Shown here: piece by piece, positions 32,131 through 37,717 of the stretch
How the letters are laid out: every line of letters starts with the position of its first letter
Numbering within the stretch: the first letter of the stretch is position 1
Assembly (NCBI RefSeq): GCF_002926165.1
Contig: NZ_MAGP01000150.1
Location: 1-37,717 of the forward strand
Length of the DNA: 37,717 nucleotides
Direction of reading: 5' to 3'
Origin: Micromonospora chalcea
GTDB taxonomy: Bacteria; Actinomycetota; Actinomycetes; Mycobacteriales; Micromonosporaceae
Notes under the pieces: model-generated
What the model saw: the letters and a program-made list of their open reading frames with translations, nothing else
Databases searched by the model: none
Told to the model about the DNA's origin: nothing
Program-made: the position numbers and the translations under genes

Positions 32131-33207
32131 TCAGTCCGGGAAGGTCACCACCCAGCGGGCGCCCTCGCCACGGGACAGCCGCTCCAGTGCCTCGGGCGCC
32201 TCCGCCAGCGGCACCGTGCCGCTCACCAGCGGGCCGAGGTCGAGATCACCGGCGGCGAGCGCGGCGGCCAGCTCCGGCACCTCCCGGTCCGGGTCGGTCG
32301 AGCCGTACACCGAGGAGCGCAGCGTGCGGGCGGAGTGGAAGATGTCCAGCGCGGAGAGGCTGAGCATGTCGTCCTTGCCGCCCATGCCGACCACGGTGAC
32401 CGCTCCCCCGCGCCGCGTCGCCCGCCAGGCGGCGCGGATGGTGGCGGACCGGCCGACGCACTCGAAGGCGTGGTCCACGCCGCGCCCGTCGGTGCGCGCC
32501 CGGATCTGCTTGCCCAGCGTGTCGTCGGAGCGCAGGAAGTCGGTGGCCCCGGCCGCGAGCGCCAGGTCCCGCTTCGCCTCCACCACGTCCACGGCGAGGA
32601 TCGGCGACGCGCCGGCCCGCCGCGCAGCGGTCAGCACGGCCAGGCCCACCCCGCCGAGCCCGATCACCGCTACCGACTCGCCGGGCGCGACCCGCGCGGT
32701 GTTGCGGACCGCGCCGACGCCGGTGAGCACCGCGCAGCCCAGCACGGCGGCCTGCTCCGGCGGCAGCCCGGCCGGCACCGGTACGGCGGCGCGCTGCGGC
32801 ACGACCACCTCCTCGGCGAGCGCGCCGAGCCCGAGCGTGACCGCGAGGGGCTCACCGGCGGCCGTCTCCCCCCGGGGTGTCGACGGGTTGGGGTTGGCCG
32901 CGCAGAGCCACGGCTCACCGTGCCGGCAGTGCCAGCAGTCCCGGCAGGCCGGCGCCCAGTTGAGCACCACGGGCGTGCCGACCGCGATCGTCGTGTCCGG
33001 CCCGGCCTCGGCCACCACGCCGGTCGCCTCATGACCCAGCACCAGCGGGTACGCGGGCGCCAGCGTGCCGTCCACCATGGCCAGGTCGGAGTGGCAGATG
33101 CCGGCGGCGCGGATGCGTACCCGCAGCTCGCCCGGGCCGGGCGCGGGCAGGCGTACCTCCTCGACCGCCGGGGTCTCGCCCCGGCCGCGTACCACCAGCG
33201 CCCTCAC
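32131..33207 (-). CDS. Zinc-dependent alcohol dehydrogenase (MDR family)
   Basis: The 358-residue medium-chain dehydrogenase has catalytic-zinc ligands Cys38 (GICHSD), His59/Glu60 (LGHEATG) and Cys158. The structural-zinc set is Cys88, 91, 94 and 102, and the nucleotide motif GLGGVG is at 183-188. It resembles class III/aryl or NDMA-type alcohol dehydrogenases of actinomycetes and would oxidise an alcohol to an aldehyde with NAD. GTG 33207 overlaps the upstream aldehyde dehydrogenase stop codon by four bases (GTGA), so the pair forms an alcohol-aldehyde-acid route under one operator. The substrate is unknown. Confidence 0.9.
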   Translation of the reverse strand: MRALVVRGRGETPAVEEVRLPAPGPGELRVRIRAAGICHSDLAMVDGTLAPAYPLVLGHEATGVVAEAGPDTTIAVGTPVVLNWAPACRDCWHCRHGEPWLCAANPNPSTPRGETAAGEPLAVTLGLGALAEEVVVPQRAAVPVPAGLPPEQAAVLGCAVLTGVGAVRNTARVAPGESVAVIGLGGVGLAVLTAARRAGASPILAVDVVEAKRDLALAAGATDFLRSDDTLGKQIRARTDGRGVDHAFECVGRSATIRAAWRATRRGGAVTVVGMGGKDDMLSLSALDIFHSARTLRSSVYGSTDPDREVPELAAALAAGDLDLGPLVSGTVPLAEAPEALERLSRGEGARWVVTFPD

Positions 33208-34646
33208 CGCTGGATCGCCTTCAGCTCGGTGAACTCCTCCACGCCGTACGCGCCCAGTTCCCGGCCCAGGCCGGACTGCTTGTAGCCGCCGAACGGGGCG
33301 AGCGGGTTGAACGCGCCGCCGTTGACGTCCACCTGACCGGTACGCATCCGCCGGGCCACCGCCAGCGCCGCGTCGGGGTCGGCGGACCAGACCGCGCCGG
33401 CCAGCCCGTACCGGGAGTTGTTGGCGATGGCGACCGCCTCGTCGGTGTCGGCGAACGGGATCACCGCGAGCACCGGGCCGAACACCTCCTCCTGGGCGAG
33501 CGCGCTGTCCGGGTGCACGTCGGCGAAGACGGTGGGCGCGACGAAGTGCCCCTGCGGCGGCAGCGGCGCGTCCGGTCCGCCGGCGACGAGCCGGGCGCCG
33601 TCGGCGAGCGCCCGGTCCACGTGGTCGCGTACCCGCCGGGCCTGCGCGGCGGAGGCGAGCGGGCCCAGCCGGGTGGCCGGGTCGAAGGGGTCGCCGAGCC
33701 GGTAGCCGGCCACCGCCGCCGCGACCAGGTCCAGGGCCTCGTCGTAGCGGTCGCGGTGTACGAGCATCCGGGTCCAGGCGGTGCAGGTCTGCCCGGAGTT
33801 GAGCAGCGCGTTGCCGACGCCGACCTTGACCGCGGTGGGCAGATCGGCGTCGGCCAGGACGATGTTCGCGGACTTGCCGCCGAGTTCCAGCGACACCCGG
33901 GCGATCCGCTCGGCGGCCAGGTGGGCGATGCGCCGGCCGGTGGCGGTGGAGCCGGTGAACGAGACCAGGTCGACGTCGGGGTGCGCGGCCAGCGCCTCGC
34001 CGACCACCGGGCCGGTGCCGGGCACCAGGTTCACCACGCCGGGCGGCAGGCCGGCGTCGGTGATCGCGTCGAACAGCAGGTACGCGGTGAGCGGCGTCAG
34101 CTCGCTGGGCTTGAGCACCACTGTGCACCCGGCGGCGAGCGCGGGCGCGACCTTCGCGACCACCTGGTGCAGCGGGTAGTTCCACGGGGTGATCGCGCCG
34201 ACCACGCCGACCGGCTCGCGGACGACGAGCGAGTTGCCGACCGTGTGCTCGGCGGCCGGGCGGGCGGCCAGGTCGACCATGCTCCGCAGCACTTTGAGCG
34301 GCAGCCCGGCCTGGACGCGGGTGGCGAGCTTGAGCGGGGTGCCCAGCTCGGTGGCCACGGTGCGGGCGATCTCGTCGGCGCGCGCGGCGAGCGCGGTGTG
34401 CAGCCGGTCCAGGTGCGCGGCCCGCTGCTCGGGGGCGGTTGCGGCCCAGCCGGGGAACGCGGCGCGGGCGGCGGCGACCGCGCGGTCCACGTCGGCCGGC
34501 GTACCGGCCGGCACCTCGCCGATGATGCTCGCGGTGGCCGGGTTCTCCACCGGGACGGTGTCGTCCGACGACGGGTCGGCCCAGTCACCGGCGATGTGCA
34601 GGTGGCGGCGCGTCAGCAGGGCGGGCGGGGCGGCGGCGAGATCCAT
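33204..34646 (-). CDS. NAD(P)-dependent aldehyde dehydrogenase
   Basis: The 480-residue enzyme has all hallmarks of the ALDH superfamily: TPWNYPLHQ with Asn156, LKPSE with Lys179, FTGSTATG, the general base Glu254 in LELGGKS, nucleophile Cys288 in NSGQTC, and EEVFGPVL near the C-terminus. It oxidises an aldehyde to a carboxylic acid, probably made by the co-transcribed alcohol dehydrogenase. ATG 34646 has GAAGGA upstream. The 48 bases between the TetR stop codon and this start hold a 19-bp operator almost identical to that in front of the acyl-CoA dehydrogenase. Confidence 0.93.
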   Translation of the reverse strand: MDLAAAPPALLTRRHLHIAGDWADPSSDDTVPVENPATASIIGEVPAGTPADVDRAVAAARAAFPGWAATAPEQRAAHLDRLHTALAARADEIARTVATELGTPLKLATRVQAGLPLKVLRSMVDLAARPAAEHTVGNSLVVREPVGVVGAITPWNYPLHQVVAKVAPALAAGCTVVLKPSELTPLTAYLLFDAITDAGLPPGVVNLVPGTGPVVGEALAAHPDVDLVSFTGSTATGRRIAHLAAERIARVSLELGGKSANIVLADADLPTAVKVGVGNALLNSGQTCTAWTRMLVHRDRYDEALDLVAAAVAGYRLGDPFDPATRLGPLASAAQARRVRDHVDRALADGARLVAGGPDAPLPPQGHFVAPTVFADVHPDSALAQEEVFGPVLAVIPFADTDEAVAIANNSRYGLAGAVWSADPDAALAVARRMRTGQVDVNGGAFNPLAPFGGYKQSGLGRELGAYGVEEFTELKAIQR

Positions 34647-34670
34647 GGCGTCCTTCGGGGGCGGCGGTGG

Positions 34671-34689
34671 AAACTAGCGGTGGGAGTTT
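34671..34689. promoter_or_regulatory. TetR-regulon operator, ALDH-ADH site
   Basis: AAACTAGCGGTGGGAGTTT: inverted arms AAACT/AGTTT with a nine-base centre, 24 bases upstream of the aldehyde dehydrogenase ATG. It matches the site at 35391-35409 (reverse strand) in 17 of 19 positions. On the minus strand the TAGTTT half may double as the -10. Confidence 0.8.
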
Positions 34690-34694
34690 GGACG

Positions 34695-35348
34695 CTACTC
34701 CGGACCGCCGACCCGTTCCAGCGGGGCGACGGTGGCCGCGTACTCGGCGGCGAGGCCGTGCAGCAGCGCGTCCAGGCCGAGCGCGAACGCCCCCTCGTCC
34801 ACGCTGCGCTGGTGGCCGGCGAGGCGGTGCGCCTGGTTGAGGTGCGGGTGCGCGGCGTAGAGCGAGGGGTCCTCGACGAAGCCGCGGGCGAACGAGCCGA
34901 GCGCGGACCCGGCCACGAAGTAGCGCATCGCGGCACCGATGTGGGTGGCCCGCGCGGGCGGCCAGCCGGCCCGGACCAGCGCGCCGTAGACCGCGTCGGC
35001 CATGGCGAGCGCGGCCGGACGGCGGCCCGGCCCCTGCGCCAGGTACGGCACGATGTTCGGGTGCGCGGCCAGCGCGGCCCGGTACGAGCGCGCCCAGCGG
35101 CCGAGCGCGTCGAGCCACTCGTACTCGTCGAAGACGCCGATGTCCACGGTCGCCGCGACGCCGTCGGCCACCGCGTCGAGGATCTCCTCCTTGGTGGCGA
35201 AGTGGTTGTAGAGCGAGGGGCCGCGTACGCCCAGCGCGGCGGCGAGCCGCCGGGTGGAGAGCGCGTCCAGCCCGTCGGCGTCGATCAGCGCCAGCGCGGT
35301 CTCGACGATCCGGTCGCGGGTGAGCAGGGCCTGTCGGGGTCGGGGCAC
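34695..35348 (-). CDS. TetR-family regulator of alcohol/acyl-CoA oxidation genes
   Basis: The 217-residue protein has an N-terminal helix-turn-helix (about residues 8-55; LTRDRIVETALALIDADG...STRRLAAALGVRGPSLYNHFATKEEIL) and a C-terminal helical domain of the TetR_C_1-like type (EYEWLDALGRWARSYRAALAAHPNIVP). GTG 35348 is used, with AGGAGG eleven bases upstream, a slightly long gap. It lies between the ALDH-ADH operon and the divergent acyl-CoA dehydrogenase, each preceded by the same 19-bp palindrome, so it is the obvious repressor of all of them and of itself. The inducer is probably an acyl-CoA or aldehyde, by inference. Confidence 0.9.
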   Translation of the reverse strand: MPRPRQALLTRDRIVETALALIDADGLDALSTRRLAAALGVRGPSLYNHFATKEEILDAVADGVAATVDIGVFDEYEWLDALGRWARSYRAALAAHPNIVPYLAQGPGRRPAALAMADAVYGALVRAGWPPARATHIGAAMRYFVAGSALGSFARGFVEDPSLYAAHPHLNQAHRLAGHQRSVDEGAFALGLDALLHGLAAEYAATVAPLERVGGPE

Positions 35349-35390
35349 CTGATCATCATCCTCCTTTCGACATCGGGTCTGGACGCGGGA

Positions 35391-35409
35391 AAACTTCCAG
35401 CGCTAGTTT
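35391..35409. promoter_or_regulatory. TetR-regulon operator, acyl-CoA dehydrogenase site
   Basis: AAACTTCCAGCGCTAGTTT lies in the 87-base divergent gap, 26 bases upstream of the GTG start of the dehydrogenase. A plus-strand promoter TGGACG (35380-35385), 18-base spacer, TAGTTT (35404-35409) would be covered by it. It can block both divergent promoters. Confidence 0.8.
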
Positions 35410-35435
35410 ATAGCCAGTCGACCTGAGGGGGAACC

Positions 35436-36608
35436 GTGGACTTCGCACTGTCCGACGAGGAACGCGCGATCCGGGACACCGTTCGCACGTTCGTCACCCG
35501 CGAGGTGATGCCGCTGGAGGCGGAGGTGCTGCGCCGCGAGCGCGCCCACCAGCCCGGCCTCGACCGCTCCGAGCTGCGCGAACTGCAGCTCAAGGCGAAG
35601 AAGTTCGGCTTCTGGGGGCTGGCCACCCCGGAGGAGTACGGCGGCATGGCGCTGCCGGCGGTCATGCAGTCGCTGATCTGGACCGAGCTGGGCCGCACCT
35701 TCGTGCCGTTCCGGTTCGGCGGCGAAGCCGACAACATCCTGTTCCACGCCACCGAGGAGCAGAAGCGCGAGTTCCTCATCCCCACCATCGAGGGGGAACG
35801 GATCTCCTGCTTCGCCATCACCGAGCCCGGCGCGGGCTCCGACGCGGCGAACATCAAGCTGCGCGCCCGCCGCGACGGCGACGACTGGATCCTCGACGGC
35901 GAGAAGACGTTCATCACCAACGGCAACGACGCCGACTTCGCCATCGTGGTCGCCGTGACCGACCCGGAGAAGGGCGCCCGCCGCGGCGGCGCCACCGCGT
36001 TCCTGGTGGACCGCGCGATGGGCTGGCGCTCGGAGTTCATCCAGACCATGGGCGAGGGCGGCCCGGCCTCGCTGATCTTCGACGGCGTACGGGTGCCGCA
36101 CCGCAACATCCTCGGCGAGATCGGTCAGGGCTTCACGCTCGGCATGGAGTGGATCGGCAAGGGCCGCTACACCATCCCGTCGCACGCCGTCGGCATCGCC
36201 GAACGAGTGCTCCAGATGGCGATCGACCACGCCAACACGCGCGAGACGTTCGGCGCGCCGATCGCCACCAACCAGGCCATCCAGTGGATGATCGCCGACT
36301 CGGAGACCGAACTGGAGGCGGCCCGCTGGCTGATCCTGCGCTCGGCCTGGACGGTCGACCAGGGCCTCGACCCCCGGCACGCCTCCTCGATGGGCAAGCT
36401 CTACGGCGCCGGCATGGTCAACCGGGTGGTGGACCGCGCGCTGCAGATCCACGGCGGCATGGGCTACACCCGCGAGCTGCCGATCGAACGCTGGTACCGG
36501 CAGGTCCGGCTCTACCGGATCTTCGAGGGCACCGACGAGATGCAGCGGCTGATCATCTCCCGGGACCTGCTACGCGGCTACACGAAGATCGGCGGCCACC
36601 TGGCCTGA
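35436..36608 (+). CDS. Acyl-CoA dehydrogenase
   Basis: The 390-residue flavoprotein forms the alpha-beta double bond of an acyl-CoA, passing electrons to ETF. Family motifs are present in order: N-terminal helical domain with LSDEERAIRDTVRTFV, the FAD/acyl strand CFAITEPGAGSDAANI, the ITNGNDADF region, GQGFTLGMEWIGKGRYTIP, the signature QIHGGMGYTRELPIERWYRQVRL cut by strain variation, and the catalytic Glu in RIFEGTDEMQ near residue 370. GTG 35436 follows GAGGGGGAA. It diverges from the TetR gene and shares the regulon operator. Chain length or branched substrate cannot be fixed by eye. Confidence 0.94.
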   Translation: MDFALSDEERAIRDTVRTFVTREVMPLEAEVLRRERAHQPGLDRSELRELQLKAKKFGFWGLATPEEYGGMALPAVMQSLIWTELGRTFVPFRFGGEADNILFHATEEQKREFLIPTIEGERISCFAITEPGAGSDAANIKLRARRDGDDWILDGEKTFITNGNDADFAIVVAVTDPEKGARRGGATAFLVDRAMGWRSEFIQTMGEGGPASLIFDGVRVPHRNILGEIGQGFTLGMEWIGKGRYTIPSHAVGIAERVLQMAIDHANTRETFGAPIATNQAIQWMIADSETELEAARWLILRSAWTVDQGLDPRHASSMGKLYGAGMVNRVVDRALQIHGGMGYTRELPIERWYRQVRLYRIFEGTDEMQRLIISRDLLRGYTKIGGHLA

Positions 36609-36639
36609 GCGGCCTGAGCGGCCTGAGTGGCCTGGGCGG
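36604..36639. repeat. Four tandem 9-bp repeats at the acyl-CoA dehydrogenase stop codon
   Basis: cctgagcgg, cctgagcgg, cctgagtgg and cctgggcgg run head to tail, and the first unit contains the TGA stop codon of the dehydrogenase. The remaining 16 bases to the aminotransferase stop codon carry no clear terminator. Confidence 0.75.
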
Positions 36640-36655
36640 TCGCCGGGCCGAGCCG

Positions 36656-37693
36656 TCAGCCGGTCAGCGCCTCGACCGCCCGGTCCACGTCCTCCTCGGT
36701 CGTGTACAGGTGGAACGAGGCGCGGACCCGGCCCGCCCGGTGGGCCGCGCGCACCCCGGCGCGGGCCAGCCGTTCCTGCGCGTCCGGCACGTCCACGGAG
36801 ACGATCGCGCTGTCGCCGGGCGGGCGGCCCAGCCCGGTCAGGAACCGGTTGGCCAGCCCCACGTCGTACGCGCGCACCTCCTCCGGATCGAGGTCGGCGA
36901 GCAGCTCCAGCGCGGGCGCGGCCCCGACGTAGCACAGCCAGGACGGGGAGATGTCGAAGCGCCGGGCGTCGTCGGCCAGGCGCAGCGGCAGTCCGTAGTA
37001 GGAGGCGTGCGGGTCCTTGCCCGCGAACCACCCGGCCGCGTCCGGGCGAATCCGCTCGCGCAGCTCCGGCGCCAGGTAGGCGAAGGCCGCGCCGCGCGGC
37101 GCCATCAACCACTTGTACGCCCCGACCACCACCGCGTCCGCCCGGTCCGCGGCGAACGGCAGCCACCCGCACGCCTGCGTGGCGTCGACCACCACGACGG
37201 CGCCGTGCGCCCGGGCCGCCGCGACGATCTCGTCGTACGGGGCCACGACGCCGTCGGCGGACTGCACCACGCTGAACGCCACCAGGTCGGTGCCGGCGTC
37301 GATCGCGTCGACCAGGCCGGCCAGCGGCACGGTGCGGACCCGCACCCCGCGCTCCTGCTGGACGAGCCAGGGGAACAGGATCGAGGTGAACTCGCTCTCG
37401 GGCACCACCACAGTCGCACCCTCCGGCAGGCTCGCCGCGATCGGCGCGACCAGCTGCGACACGGCGGAACCGATGCTCACGTCGGCGGCGTCCACGCCGG
37501 TCAGCCGGGCGAACGCGGCCCGGGACCGGTCCACCGACTCGTCCCACACCTCGAACGACACCCGTCCGCCCCGCCAGTCGGCGAGCACCCGCTGCACGGC
37601 GTCCCACACCGGCTCGGGCGGCAGCCCGTAGGTGGCGGTGTTCAACCAGCCCGGTTCCGGCTGCCACAACTTCCGTGCCTGCTCCAGCTCCAT
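36656..37693 (-). CDS. Class V aminotransferase-fold PLP enzyme
   Basis: The 345-residue protein has the class V/cysteine desulfurase-like fold. PLP is held by Asp170 in VVVDATQACGW and bound by Lys194 in VVGAYKWLMAPRG. The N-terminal WLNTATYGLPP and the GSAVSQLV loop fit the isopenicillin-N-epimerase-like branch. No conserved desulfurase Cys loop is seen, so it is more likely a lyase, epimerase or transaminase. The exact reaction is unknown. ATG 37693 follows a leaderless -10; the frame is open to the window edge, but the extra residues do not look like the family. It is convergent with the acyl-CoA dehydrogenase. Confidence 0.87.
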   Translation of the reverse strand: MELEQARKLWQPEPGWLNTATYGLPPEPVWDAVQRVLADWRGGRVSFEVWDESVDRSRAAFARLTGVDAADVSIGSAVSQLVAPIAASLPEGATVVVPESEFTSILFPWLVQQERGVRVRTVPLAGLVDAIDAGTDLVAFSVVQSADGVVAPYDEIVAAARAHGAVVVVDATQACGWLPFAADRADAVVVGAYKWLMAPRGAAFAYLAPELRERIRPDAAGWFAGKDPHASYYGLPLRLADDARRFDISPSWLCYVGAAPALELLADLDPEEVRAYDVGLANRFLTGLGRPPGDSAIVSVDVPDAQERLARAGVRAAHRAGRVRASFHLYTTEEDVDRAVEALTG

Positions 37694-37700
37694 GCCCCCG

Positions 37701-37706
37701 ACGCTA
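37701..37706 (-). promoter_or_regulatory. Leaderless -10 element for the class V aminotransferase
   Basis: TAGCGT on the minus strand, then seven bases to ATG 37693. No purine-rich ribosome binding site other than a G-run is present. The -35 would lie beyond the window end. Confidence 0.45.
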
Positions 37707-37717
37707 ACCACCCCCAC

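Noticed and set aside
36640..36655. Terminator between the acyl-CoA dehydrogenase and the aminotransferase
   Set aside because: No stem of useful length or T-run is visible; only the 9-bp repeats precede it.

Overview
This is a 37.7 kb stretch of very GC-rich chromosome. Nearly every third codon position is G or C, and GTG starts are common. Gene content and order (ruvC-ruvA-ruvB, yajC-secD-secF, apt, rel, hisS, aspS, rarA) are typical of actinomycetes. Protein style and GC content suggest Micromonosporaceae, probably Micromonospora or a close relative; that placement is an inference. I see no tRNA, rRNA, CRISPR array, transposase or phage gene. No gene-free stretch exceeds about 300 bases.

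Left part (1-11.6 kb): the start of a proline-rich hypothetical protein, rarA, a small membrane protein, a GNAT acetyltransferase, an ArsR-type regulator overlapping an MFS exporter gene, an RmlD-like reductase, aspS, a DUF998-like membrane protein, a secreted alpha-lytic-type serine protease, and a divergent HxlR regulator/hotdog thioesterase pair.

Middle part (11.6-26.2 kb), the conserved core read mostly on the minus strand: ruvC-ruvA-ruvB (overlapping ATGA junctions, possible SOS box), yajC/secD/secF (Sec translocase accessory complex), apt, the bifunctional (p)ppGpp enzyme rel, an MBL-fold hydrolase, hisS and an acyl-ACP desaturase. Two tandem membrane-anchored cyclophilins sit on the plus strand between rel and the MBL gene. 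Purine salvage and the stringent response, protein export and extracytoplasmic folding, and recombination repair are thus clustered.

Right part (26.3-37.7 kb), accessory metabolism: D-3-hydroxybutyrate dehydrogenase followed by a GAF/PucR-type regulator; a DHA2 exporter with its TetR regulator; an orphan B12-binding protein; an aldehyde dehydrogenase/alcohol dehydrogenase operon, a TetR regulator and an acyl-CoA dehydrogenase; and a class V aminotransferase. The most notable signal is a near-identical 19-bp operator upstream of both the ALDH-ADH operon and the TetR/acyl-CoA dehydrogenase divergent promoter. It defines a small local regulon for alcohol, aldehyde and acyl-CoA oxidation. Other regulatory structure includes triple TGCACA-N5-TGTGCA sites before the ArsR-MFS pair, a perfect 31-bp palindrome before the desaturase, a hairpin holding the Shine-Dalgarno sequence of the B12-binding protein, and at least seven genes whose -10 box lies 6-7 bases from the start codon (leaderless mRNAs).
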